Below, piece after piece: positions 52,080 to 60,324 of a DNA stretch of 64,000 nt. The stretch is from Spiribacter curvatus. GTDB taxonomy: Bacteria > Pseudomonadota > Gammaproteobacteria > Nitrococcales > Nitrococcaceae. The stretch is taken from NCBI RefSeq assembly GCF_000485905.1, contig NC_022664.1, forward strand, positions 1,364,001 to 1,428,000. Reading direction: 5' to 3'. The notes beneath the pieces were generated by a model that was not told where the DNA came from, did no database searches, and was given only the letters and a program-made list of their open reading frames with translations. The position numbers and the translations under genes were made by a program. Position 1 is the first letter of the stretch, and each line of letters begins with the position of its first letter.

Positions 52080-54236
52080 TCAGAATTTCCCGTAGTACCC
52101 TTCCTTGAGGGCGTCATAGAGGTTGGCGGCGGTATGAACCTCGCCGTCGTACTCGACCTCATCGCCGCCTTTCACCTCGACGGTGCGGCCGTCATCCAGG
52201 CGGAAGCGGTAGATCGTGTTCTCAAGGTCTGACTCCTTGACCAGCACCCCCTGGAACGCCTCCGGATTGAAGCGGAAGGTCGTGCAGCCCTTCAGCCCGT
52301 TGTCATAGGCGTACTGGTAGATGCCCTTGAAGTCCTCATAGGGATATTCCGTGGGGACATTGGCGGTTTTGGAGATACTCGAGTCCACCCATTTCTGGGC
52401 GGCGGACTGAATGTCGACGTGCTGCTTCGGTGTGACATCGTCCGCGGCAATGAAGTAATCGGGCAGGTTACGGGTCTCCGCATCCATGCTCGGCAGCGCT
52501 CCCTCGTCGATGAGCGTGCGGTAGGCGAGCAGCTCGAAGCTGAAGACATCCACCTTCTCCTTCGACTTCTTACCCTCGCGGATCACATTACGGAAGTAAT
52601 GATGCGCAAAGCTCGGCTCGATGCCATTGGAGGCATTGTTCGCCAGCGACAGGCTGATCGTGCCGGTCGGCGCAATGGAGGTGTGATGGGTGAACCGCGC
52701 TCCCTTTTCAACCAGCGCTTCAACCAGCTCCGGCTCCTCGCCGGCGACCCGTTGCATGTAGCGGCTGTAGCGGCCCCAAAGCACTCGGCCCGGGATCGTA
52801 TCGCCGCTGCTATAGCCATCATCGCGGAGCTCCGGCCGCCAGGCGAGCATCCGCTCGGTGACCGTGAATGACTCATCCATGATCGGCGCCGGGCCTTTTT
52901 CCTCGGCCAGTCGCAGGGCCTCGCGCCAGCCCTCCAGCGCCATCTCCCGGGACACCTCTTCGGTAAACGCCAGCGAATCGGCATCGCCGTATTTCATCCG
53001 CAGCATCGTGACCGTTGAACCAAGGCCGAGGAAGCCCATGCCGTGGCGGCGCTTGCGCTGGATCTCCTCACGCTGACGCTCGAGCGGCAGGCCATTGATC
53101 TCGACAACGTTATCGAGCATGCGGGTGAACAGCGCCACTACACGGCGGTATTCGTCCCAGTCGAAGTGGGCACGCTCGGTGAATGGTTCGCGGACGAACT
53201 TGGTGAGGTTCACCGAGCCGAGCAGGCAGGCCCCGTAAGGCGGCAGCGGCTGCTCACCACAGGGATTGGTCGCGCGGATTTCCTCGCAGAACCAGTTATT
53301 GTTCATCTCGTTGACGCGATCAATGAGCACAAAACCCGGCTCGGCGTAATCGTAGGTCGAGGTCATGATCATGTCCCAGATCCGCTGGGCCTTGACCCAG
53401 CGATAGATCCGGCAGGCAACCAGACCATCGTCCCGCGTCAGATACCCGCTGGCGCGGTTCGGCCATTCCCGCCAGAGCACCTGATCGGCATCGTTGACGT
53501 CGACACCCTCGCTCTGCGCCTCTTCGGGCTTCATCGGGAAGGCCAGCGGCCAGTCAGCGCCGTCGCGGACCGCCTGCATGAATCCATCCGTGATGAGCAG
53601 GGAGAGATTGAACTGGCGCAGGCGACCATCCTCGCGCTTGGCGCGGATGAAATCCATGACATCGGGATGGCCGACGTCGAAGGTCGCCATCTGGGCGCCC
53701 CGGCGCCCTCCTGCAGAGGAGACGGTGAAACACATCTTGTCGTAGATATCCATGAACGACAGCGGCCCGGAGGTATAGGCGCCGGCGCCGGACACATAGG
53801 CCCCCTTGGGACGCAGTGTCGAGAACTCATAGCCGATGCCACAGCCCGCCTTGAGCGTCAGGCCAGCCTCGTGGACCTTTTCGAGGATGTCGTCCATCGA
53901 GTCACTGACCGTGGACGAGACCGTGCAGTTGATCGTCGAGGTCGCCGGTTTGTGATCCCAGGCACCGGCGTTGGAGGTGATGCGGCCAGCCGGGATGGCC
54001 CCGCGGCGCAGCGCCCACAGGAACTGTTCGAACCAGTAGCCCCGGTCTTTCTCGGGCTCGACATCGGCGAGCGCCCGGGCGACACGCTGATAGGTGTCAT
54101 CGACCGTCTCATCGATGATCGTGTCTTCCTTGGACTTGAGCCGATACTTCTTGTCCCAGATATCGGCGGAGGCGGGCTGGATGGGGATATCGGTGACGGC
54201 CTTGGGTAGCGCACGCAATTTAGTTGCGGTTGTCAT
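52080..54236 (-). CDS. nrdJa: Split class II (adenosylcobalamin-dependent) ribonucleotide reductase, catalytic subunit (NrdJa)
   Basis: NrdJa reduces ribonucleotides to deoxyribonucleotides with a radical made from adenosylcobalamin, independent of oxygen. The 718 residues hold STINCTVSSTVSDSM (active-site Cys), GCGIGYEFSTLRP, GGRRGAQMATF, the radical-site motif ATNPCGEQPLPPYGACLLGS, and TSIAPTGTISL (phosphate loop). ATG 54236 has AAGGAG six bases upstream; a longer frame to 54359 runs through the NrdR boxes and is not coding. The C-terminal redox tail is on nrdJb. Confidence 0.94.
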   Translation of the reverse strand: MTTATKLRALPKAVTDIPIQPASADIWDKKYRLKSKEDTIIDETVDDTYQRVARALADVEPEKDRGYWFEQFLWALRRGAIPAGRITSNAGAWDHKPATSTINCTVSSTVSDSMDDILEKVHEAGLTLKAGCGIGYEFSTLRPKGAYVSGAGAYTSGPLSFMDIYDKMCFTVSSAGGRRGAQMATFDVGHPDVMDFIRAKREDGRLRQFNLSLLITDGFMQAVRDGADWPLAFPMKPEEAQSEGVDVNDADQVLWREWPNRASGYLTRDDGLVACRIYRWVKAQRIWDMIMTSTYDYAEPGFVLIDRVNEMNNNWFCEEIRATNPCGEQPLPPYGACLLGSVNLTKFVREPFTERAHFDWDEYRRVVALFTRMLDNVVEINGLPLERQREEIQRKRRHGMGFLGLGSTVTMLRMKYGDADSLAFTEEVSREMALEGWREALRLAEEKGPAPIMDESFTVTERMLAWRPELRDDGYSSGDTIPGRVLWGRYSRYMQRVAGEEPELVEALVEKGARFTHHTSIAPTGTISLSLANNASNGIEPSFAHHYFRNVIREGKKSKEKVDVFSFELLAYRTLIDEGALPSMDAETRNLPDYFIAADDVTPKQHVDIQSAAQKWVDSSISKTANVPTEYPYEDFKGIYQYAYDNGLKGCTTFRFNPEAFQGVLVKESDLENTIYRFRLDDGRTVEVKGGDEVEYDGEVHTAANLYDALKEGYYGKF

Positions 54237-54302
54237 GGCATTCTCCTTGCGCTGGTCGATTCGGCACCGGAACCGCGACACACGCGGGTTACCGGCGGTT
54301 AT

Positions 54303-54349
54303 CCACAACATATACAGGCGATTTCCCGTTCCACCACTACATATTGTGC
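54303..54349. promoter_or_regulatory. Two NrdR boxes upstream of nrdJa
   Basis: CACAACATATACAG (54304-54317) and CACTACATATTGTG (54335-54348) both resemble the NrdR box ACACWATATWTWGTGT. Their spacing is exactly 31 bases, three helical turns, as in known nrd promoters. They lie 67-113 bases upstream of the nrdJa ATG. NrdR represses ribonucleotide reductase genes when dATP is high. Confidence 0.8.
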
Positions 54350-54403
54350 AATGACCCATAGCCTAACCCAGGACAGGCACAAGTCAAGCCGGACGGGGCG
54401 GGC

Positions 54404-54886
54404 TCAGCACTCGATATCGTGCTCGGTGACGGGGATGAATCGGGCGCCATCGCACTCGGGCTGCAGGACAAGGATATCGGCCTTACGGAAGATCCCGGGG
54501 CCCAGTCCCTGACTCTGGTGGGCCAGAGCCTCGACGGTCGGGGTCTCCATGGCCGAATCCGGTAGATCGAGCAGGAAACCGACGATGCGCTCATCATCCA
54601 GGGCAAGCGCCCATTCGGTCTCTGTGCGTACCCGTTGGAGCTCACGCTCGAGGTCAGCGTCGGCCGGTGCCTCGCACTGCCCGCCAGCGACCGCGTCCAG
54701 CAGTCGTTCAGCCAGGGCAGCGCTGGCCTCACCGCCGCGGTCACCCGGCACCTGCGCCCCCCCGGCGTCGACGAAAGCGCGGGCGAAAAGCAACCGATCC
54801 GGGTGGGCGGCCTGCCGGACCGCCTGGCGGGCCGTGGCGACGGCGTCACGTATCCGTGCGACCTGCCTCGCTCGAAATGCCGCCAC
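54404..54886 (-). CDS. Hypothetical protein
   Basis: A 160-residue soluble protein that I do not recognise. It begins at GTG 54886 with a helical, Ala- and Arg-rich part (FRARQVARIRDAVATARQAVRQ) and continues with an acidic region and a C terminus resembling beta strands (GIFRKADILVLQPECDGARFIPV). No membrane segment is visible. The start shares one base with the TerB-like stop, so the pair is coupled. Confidence 0.6.
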   Translation of the reverse strand: MAAFRARQVARIRDAVATARQAVRQAAHPDRLLFARAFVDAGGAQVPGDRGGEASAALAERLLDAVAGGQCEAPADADLERELQRVRTETEWALALDDERIVGFLLDLPDSAMETPTVEALAHQSQGLGPGIFRKADILVLQPECDGARFIPVTEHDIEC

Positions 54887-55434
54887 TATTCGTAGCCGTC
54901 GTAGTCGCTGAGCTGGCCGCTGGCGCTGTAGTCGCGCTGGACGCGCAGTTTCGCGGCGATGAAGGCGCTGTGCTCGACATGAAGCAGTTCGGCGATCTTG
55001 CGGACGAGATGCTCTTCGTAGCGATCCATCTCCGAGTCAGCAAGGCAGACCCGCCACAGCAGCTCTACCACCTGGCACTTCTGCTGATAGTCGAATTGCT
55101 CGTTGATCAGCTGACTGAACTCGAAGTGATCCGTCGCGTCGTGCACCTCCTGATCGGCCAGCTCGATCACCTCCGAAGTCTCCTCCGGCGAGAGCCCGAA
55201 AACCTCGATGATGCCGTCGTGGATCGCCTGGAACTCCACGCTGTCGCGCTGGTTGTCCGCCTGTGCCATCTCGATGAGCAGCGCGGCCGTGGCAAGCTGC
55301 AATCGGTGCGACTCGGGATCGTCAGCGGATGCCGCGCCCGGGTTCATGCGCTGTTCATAAAACTGCTTGATGGCTTCAATCATCTCCAGAACCTGTTTCC
55401 TGCTCTCCGTTGTTCCCGTCTTATCAGGGCTCAT
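54886..55434 (-). CDS. TerB-like (tellurite resistance family) helical protein
   Basis: A soluble protein of about 182 residues, mostly alpha-helical and acidic. The pattern LQLATAALLIEMAQADNQRDSVEFQAI and VELLWRVCLADSEMDRYEEHLVRKIAELLHV is the two-helix repeat with acidic metal-binding residues of TerB-like proteins. Function is unknown; TerB relatives bind metal ions at the membrane. Starts at 55434 (MSPDKTG) or 55383 (MIEAIKQ) are both possible; I take the first. It overlaps the lytic transglycosylase stop and is coupled to the next hypothetical gene. Confidence 0.78.
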   Translation of the reverse strand: MSPDKTGTTESRKQVLEMIEAIKQFYEQRMNPGAASADDPESHRLQLATAALLIEMAQADNQRDSVEFQAIHDGIIEVFGLSPEETSEVIELADQEVHDATDHFEFSQLINEQFDYQQKCQVVELLWRVCLADSEMDRYEEHLVRKIAELLHVEHSAFIAAKLRVQRDYSASGQLSDYDGYE

Positions 55435-56947
55435 CCGCCATGTCGACCACGGAAATGGCGGCCGAGCGGGCCACCAGCAGTCGCTGTCCCGCTTGGATGC
55501 GGTCGGGGTCATCGAGTTCATTGAGCCGGATCAGCTGATCGGTATCGACGTCGTGGCGCCTCGCTATGGCGCCCAGCGTCTCGCCAGGACGAACCTCATG
55601 ATGGTTTGCCCCAACGGCCGACGGCATTGATCCTGCCATCGGCAGATCCAGACGCTGCCCGGCACGCAGCCGCCGCGGATCAGCAATCCCGTTAGCCGCC
55701 ATCAGGGCCTGCAGGTCAACGTCATAGCGCTGGGCAATCGCGGACAGCGTCTGCCCCGCCACCACCGGGTGCTCACGCGTTGGACGCTGGTCACGATAGA
55801 GCCGATCGCCGCGCAGATTGGCAATGGCGCTCGCCCAGTCAACCCGCTCTCTCACCGGCAGCACCAGGGCATGGCCCCGGGGAATGAACTTACGTCCGTC
55901 CCAGACCGATGGTCCGAGGCCCGGATTAAGGCGTTGGAGCGCCGAGCGGTCAATCGGTGTTCCAGCCAGCAGTGTGTCCACCGGCGTGTAGTGAGGCAGC
56001 TGCACGCGCAGGGTCTGCAGTGGCGGATCGCGGCGGATCCCACTGAAATGGCGTTCAGCATCCTCGTCCACGCGGGCGGCGGCGATCAACGCCGGATAGA
56101 AGTGCCGCGACGCGAAGCCGAAACGCGGCCCCTCATAGCGCTCGCGCACCGCCATATACTGTTTTGAACCCACCTCGCGCACCGCCCGCCGGATGCCGTT
56201 GAGGCCGTGGTTGTAGGCGGTAATGGCGAGCGGCCAATCGCCCAGCTCATCATGGTTATGGGCAAGCAGTGCGGCCGCGGCGGTACTGCTCTTCCACGGA
56301 TCGAGTCGATCATCGACAACCGGATCGATCCGCAGGAAACGACGTCCGGTCCCGGCGGTGAACTGCCACAGCCCGGCAGCCCCGGCGTGGGAGCGCGCCC
56401 GCGGATTAAAGGACGACTCGACATGTGGCAGGGCGACAAGCTCGGCCGGCACGCCCCGGGCGGCAAGCGCATCGAGGATGTGCGCCCGCCAGCGACCCGA
56501 TCGGACGAGCCCCTCGCGGAAGCGCTCCCGCAATCCTCCCTGAAACCGCAGACGCGACGCCATTTCGCGCGTGGCCGCCGCGCCAATGCCAGCGGGCAAC
56601 CGCGTCAACAGATCTGACTGCAGCGCACCGGCGGGTTGCATCGCCTGATCCGCCAGTGCGTTCAGCGCTTCCCGGTGTCGATCCAGTGCCACCCGGATCA
56701 CCTCGCGACGCGCCTGCCAGTGCGGGGGCTGAGGCACCTCGAGCCGCGCGATGATCCGCAACCCAGGGCCGGCATCGTGGATGACGCCCGCGTCAACGGA
56801 CACCTCGGTATAGATCTGCTGCCAGAATGCGACGGCCGGCTCGAGGGCCGCCGGCACCGGCAGTGACGGTGTGGTCTCCGCCGCCGATGCCGAGATCATC
56901 CCCCCGACCAACAGGATCGTTTGCAGCGCGCGACGAAGCGTTAACAT
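55424..56947 (-). CDS. Membrane-bound lytic murein transglycosylase with LysM repeats (MltD type)
   Basis: A 507-residue exported peptidoglycan lyase. After a signal peptide (to about residue 23) comes the SLT domain with the catalytic Glu in LPHVESSFNPRARSHAGAAG (E177), LWQFTAGTGRRF and ITAYNHGLNGIRRA. Two LysM modules follow (about 390-435 and 455-500), with VVAGQTLSAIAQRYDVD and VRPGETLGAIARRHDVD. There is no lipobox, unlike E. coli MltD. It cleaves glycan strands forming 1,6-anhydro ends. It is divergent from the cardiolipin synthase gene across 62 bases. Confidence 0.9.
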   Translation of the reverse strand: MLTLRRALQTILLVGGMISASAAETTPSLPVPAALEPAVAFWQQIYTEVSVDAGVIHDAGPGLRIIARLEVPQPPHWQARREVIRVALDRHREALNALADQAMQPAGALQSDLLTRLPAGIGAAATREMASRLRFQGGLRERFREGLVRSGRWRAHILDALAARGVPAELVALPHVESSFNPRARSHAGAAGLWQFTAGTGRRFLRIDPVVDDRLDPWKSSTAAAALLAHNHDELGDWPLAITAYNHGLNGIRRAVREVGSKQYMAVRERYEGPRFGFASRHFYPALIAAARVDEDAERHFSGIRRDPPLQTLRVQLPHYTPVDTLLAGTPIDRSALQRLNPGLGPSVWDGRKFIPRGHALVLPVRERVDWASAIANLRGDRLYRDQRPTREHPVVAGQTLSAIAQRYDVDLQALMAANGIADPRRLRAGQRLDLPMAGSMPSAVGANHHEVRPGETLGAIARRHDVDTDQLIRLNELDDPDRIQAGQRLLVARSAAISVVDMADEP

Positions 56948-57009
56948 GGCATCCTCAATAGGGAGAGTGGCTCTCTATCGGATACTAGTCGCGGAGGACG
57001 CCGCAGACA

Positions 57010-58419
57010 ATGCAGCCGATTCAATGGATTCTCGTCGCCGCTGTCCTGCTGATCTCGACCGGCAGCGCCCTGCACGCCCTGCTCTTCAAGCGCGAGCCCG
57101 CGGCGGCATTCGGATGGATCGCATTCTGCCTGCTATTCCCCGTGGTCGGCCCGGTGTTCTATTACCTGCTCGGAATCAACCGGATCTACATGCGTGCCCG
57201 TCAATTGCGCGGTGAACACACAAGCAGCCTCGATGCCACCAACACCCACGTCGCCGATCCCATCCCGACCGCATTCCGCACCCAGGCACAGATCTCGGGC
57301 GCCGTAACGGGGCTGGCGATGACCCATGGCAACGTCATCGACAGCCTGGTGGGCGGCGAGGCGGCCTATCCCGCCATGCTCGAGGCGATCGATCAGGCGA
57401 CCGACCGGGTCTATCTGTCCACCTATATATTCGAGAGCAACAGCGTCGGACAGCGTTTCGCCGATGCCCTCGCCGCGGCCCACGAGCGGGGTGTCGACGT
57501 TCGCGTGCTGGTGGATGGCGCGGGTGAGTACTACAACCGGCCGGCGATCCGGCACCGGTTACAGGCGGATGGCGTTCATGTCGAGCGCTTCCTGCCCCCT
57601 CGTCTGTTCCCCCCGAGTCCCGTCATCAACCTGCGTAATCACCGCAAGCTCCTGATCACCGACGGCACCATCGGCTTTGTCGGCGGCATGAATATCGGTG
57701 ACCGCCATCTCCATGAGCGGCCCGATCATCGTGAGGGTATCCGTGACATCCATTTCCGCGTGCAGGGACCGGTGACCCGACAGCTCGAGGATGTCTTCCT
57801 CGACGACTGGGAGTTCGTCACCGGCGAGCGCCCCGCACTGTCCGCTCCCGCCGGGCCGGAACAGACCGGCACCGCGTTGGGCCGGACCCTCGTGGATGGT
57901 CCCAATGAGGATCTGCATCGGCTGACGATGGTCCTGGTCGGCGCGGTCGCTGCGGCGCGCGAACATGTCGCCATCATGACACCCTACTTCGTGCCACCCC
58001 GGGAACTGGTGGCCGCACTGCAGGCGGCCGCCGTCCGCGGTACCCGCGTCGATATCATCCTGCCGGCTCACAATAATCTGCCATTCATGCACTGGGCGAG
58101 CCGCAACATGCTCTGGGAGCTGGTCAAGTGGGATGTCGGGGTTTACTACCAGCCGGGCCCGTTTGATCACACCAAGCTGATCGTCGTCGACGAGCACTAC
58201 ACTCAGGTGGGCTCGGCCAATCTGGATGCGCGGAGCCTGCGACTCAACTTCGAGATCATGGTTGAGGTCTATGACACGCGCTTCGGTGCCCGAATGGCGC
58301 GGCATATCGAGACGGCGCGGGCGAGCGCCCATCGCGTGACGCTGACAGAGCTCGACGAGCGCCCCCTCCTGCCGCGGATCCGCGATGCCATTGCCTGGCT
58401 GTTCACGCCGTACCTGTAG
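57010..58419 (+). CDS. cls: Cardiolipin synthase
   Basis: A 469-residue phospholipase D superfamily enzyme that joins two phosphatidylglycerols into cardiolipin. Two N-terminal membrane helices (about 3-22 and 33-55) are followed by two HKD motifs: NHRKLLITDGTIGFVGG (near 212) and FDHTKLIVVDEHYTQVGS (near 387). Length and order match ClsA-type enzymes. Cardiolipin rises at high salt, which fits a halophile. The last 17 bases overlap the convergent Grx-DUF3429 gene. Confidence 0.92.
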   Translation: MQPIQWILVAAVLLISTGSALHALLFKREPAAAFGWIAFCLLFPVVGPVFYYLLGINRIYMRARQLRGEHTSSLDATNTHVADPIPTAFRTQAQISGAVTGLAMTHGNVIDSLVGGEAAYPAMLEAIDQATDRVYLSTYIFESNSVGQRFADALAAAHERGVDVRVLVDGAGEYYNRPAIRHRLQADGVHVERFLPPRLFPPSPVINLRNHRKLLITDGTIGFVGGMNIGDRHLHERPDHREGIRDIHFRVQGPVTRQLEDVFLDDWEFVTGERPALSAPAGPEQTGTALGRTLVDGPNEDLHRLTMVLVGAVAAAREHVAIMTPYFVPPRELVAALQAAAVRGTRVDIILPAHNNLPFMHWASRNMLWELVKWDVGVYYQPGPFDHTKLIVVDEHYTQVGSANLDARSLRLNFEIMVEVYDTRFGARMARHIETARASAHRVTLTELDERPLLPRIRDAIAWLFTPYL

Positions 58420-59107
58420 CAGGCAGCAGCGCCAGCCAACCGCCGATCAGTGCAGCGACCGCTCCCACGGTCAGGACGGTGCGAAGGCGTCGGAACCAGC
58501 GCGGCATGACCATCGCGGCATAACGCGCCTCCCAGAACCGCCAGGCCATGAAGCCCACCGCCAGCAGCGGCAGTCCGATCAGCGTCGGCAGAATCAGCGC
58601 GACCCAGCCCACCAGCGCGGGGATGACCGAGGCATGGAATGACGCCGGCGCTGGATGATGCTGACCCATGGCGAGCCCCCAGTGAATCGCGCCGACGAAC
58701 GACAGGATCACCGCGCCATAGGCAAGCAGCCATTCCACCGTCCAGGCCAGTCCAAGCCATGGTCCGGCGGCCGCCGCCGCGAATGGCAGCAGACCAAGAT
58801 AGCCCATCCAGCTGGCAGCGTTCGGATGACGCCCGGGCGCCTCAATCCGCGCGGTCGCCGCCTGCAGACCACCGACAAAGCGCCCATCGATGAACACCTG
58901 CGGTAGCGTGGTCGAGCCGGTCAGGGCCTTGAGACGGGCGAACTGTTCGCGATTGTCCGCCGACCCCATCCCCATCTCGATGGCGCGCCAATCCCGGCCG
59001 CTCGACTCCAGTAATTCATCCAGGCCGCCCAGATCGGTGACAGTGGAGTGAAAGACCACCACCTCTGCACTGGCGGCGAGATCCTTGAGGGTCGGCTCGT
59101 CCGACAT
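58403..59107 (-). CDS. Glutaredoxin-like domain fused to DUF3429 membrane domain
   Basis: A 234-residue protein. Residues about 10-90 look like a glutaredoxin: AEVVVFHSTVTDL, a middle helix, and TTLPQVFIDGRFVGGLQAA (glutathione-binding TLPQVFI and GG turn). The CxxC or CxxS active site is missing (STVTD in its place), so redox activity is doubtful. Residues about 95-234 form a DUF3429 region with four hydrophobic segments (WMGYLGLLPFAAAAAGPW, GAVILSFVGAIHWGLAMG and two more). ATG 59107 is chosen; an ATG at 59140 is the alternative. Confidence 0.72.
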   Translation of the reverse strand: MSDEPTLKDLAASAEVVVFHSTVTDLGGLDELLESSGRDWRAIEMGMGSADNREQFARLKALTGSTTLPQVFIDGRFVGGLQAATARIEAPGRHPNAASWMGYLGLLPFAAAAAGPWLGLAWTVEWLLAYGAVILSFVGAIHWGLAMGQHHPAPASFHASVIPALVGWVALILPTLIGLPLLAVGFMAWRFWEARYAAMVMPRWFRRLRTVLTVGAVAALIGGWLALLPATGTA

Positions 59108-59195
59108 GATTTGCCCCGGCGTTGAGAATTCCGTGTCCATAATAGGGTCGAAGCAACAATAACCCAATTCATCAGCGCGTTTCCCGGAGGTTTTA

Positions 59196-59762
59196 ATGTC
59201 GCGTCTGCGCCTGCTGATACTGAGTCTGATCACGGTAACCACACTGCTCCTGGCCGGCTGTGCGGGTGTCTCTCCCGAGGACTATGCCGGACAGACCCCT
59301 GAGTTCCGCATCGAGGAGTACTTCGACGGAGATGTGAAGGCCTGGGGAATGTTCCAGTCGCGCAGTGGTGAAGTGAAGCGGCGCTTTACGGTGGATATCG
59401 AGGGCACTGTCGACGGTGACCAGATCACGCTTGACGAGCGCTTTACCTACGACGACGGCGAGACCGACCGGCGGGTCTGGGAAATCGAGCGCATCGATGA
59501 GCATACCTATGAGGGCACCGCCGGCGACGTGGTGGGTGTCGCCGAAGGCAAGCGTTATGGCAATGCCCTGAACTGGCAGTACACCCTCGCCCTTGAGGTG
59601 GGCGATCGGACCTGGAACGTCCAGTTCGATGACTGGATGTATCTGAATGACGAGAACACGCTCATCAACACGGCAGAGGTCAGCAAGTTCGGCTTCCGGG
59701 TCGGCACGGTCACGCTGTTCTTCCGCCGCGACAACACGACGGGGGCAGGCAGCAGTGAATAG
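59196..59762 (+). CDS. DUF3833 family lipoprotein
   Basis: A 188-residue exported lipoprotein. The signal peptide ends in a lipobox LLLAGC (Cys at 22), and the mature part has the DUF3833 blocks PEFRIEEYFDGDVKAWGMFQ, FTVDIEG, LDERFTYDDGETDRRVWEI and WMYLNDENTLINTAEVSKFG. Function is unknown; it looks like a lipocalin-like barrel. GGAGG precedes the ATG. It overlaps the following chalcone-isomerase-like gene by eight bases. Confidence 0.88.
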   Translation: MSRLRLLILSLITVTTLLLAGCAGVSPEDYAGQTPEFRIEEYFDGDVKAWGMFQSRSGEVKRRFTVDIEGTVDGDQITLDERFTYDDGETDRRVWEIERIDEHTYEGTAGDVVGVAEGKRYGNALNWQYTLALEVGDRTWNVQFDDWMYLNDENTLINTAEVSKFGFRVGTVTLFFRRDNTTGAGSSE

Positions 59763-60324
59763 CGCCCTAGCAGCCGCCCTCATCATACTGGCGACGGGCT
59801 TCACGTCCGCGGCAACGGCCGTGGTCGAGGAGAAAGGGGCTCGCTTTGAAGAGCGGATCGATCTGGCCGGCGAGCGCCTTGAGCTCACCGGGACTGGCAC
59901 CGTGAAGTACCGGATTGTGTTTACCGTTTATGCCGCCGGGCTCTACCTACCGCCTGGAAAGTCCGGCAGCGACGCCCTGGCGGCGGATACGCCGCGGCGG
60001 CTGGAGATCGAGTATTTCCACGACATCAGTGCCGATGACATTATCCGCGCCGCCAACACCAAGCTGGATGAGCAGCTCAGTGACTCGCAGCGCGAGGATC
60101 TGCAACCGCAGATTGAGCGCTACCACGATCTGTTCCAGGCGGTCAGCGATGGTGATCGCTACCGGATGGACTATGTACCGGGCGAAGGCACAGCGCTCTC
60201 ATTCAACGGTGAACCGGTCGGTCAGGTGGAGGGCGAGGCATTCGCTGCCGCCTATTTCGGTATCTGGCTGGACGCCGACAATCCGCTATCCACCGGGTTG
60301 CGGAACAACCTGCTGACGGACTAG
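59755..60324 (+). CDS. Chalcone isomerase-like exported protein
   Basis: A 189-residue protein beginning at GTG 59755 with a signal peptide (ALAAALIILATGFTSAATA). The mature part has the chalcone isomerase-like fold of bacteria: GTGTVKYRIVFTVYAAGLYLP, RRLEIEYFHDISADDIIRAA, YHDLFQAVSDGDRYRMDYVPG and the closing EAFAAAYFGIWL. These proteins are periplasmic and probably bind fatty acids or other lipids; enzymatic activity is not expected. It is coupled to the DUF3833 lipoprotein gene, a common pairing. Confidence 0.83.
   Translation: MNSALAAALIILATGFTSAATAVVEEKGARFEERIDLAGERLELTGTGTVKYRIVFTVYAAGLYLPPGKSGSDALAADTPRRLEIEYFHDISADDIIRAANTKLDEQLSDSQREDLQPQIERYHDLFQAVSDGDRYRMDYVPGEGTALSFNGEPVGQVEGEAFAAAYFGIWLDADNPLSTGLRNNLLTD

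Noticed and set aside
54237-54403. Cobalamin riboswitch upstream of the B12-dependent ribonucleotide reductase
   Set aside because: The stretch is too short and I could not see a B12-box-like sequence; the NrdR boxes explain the region.
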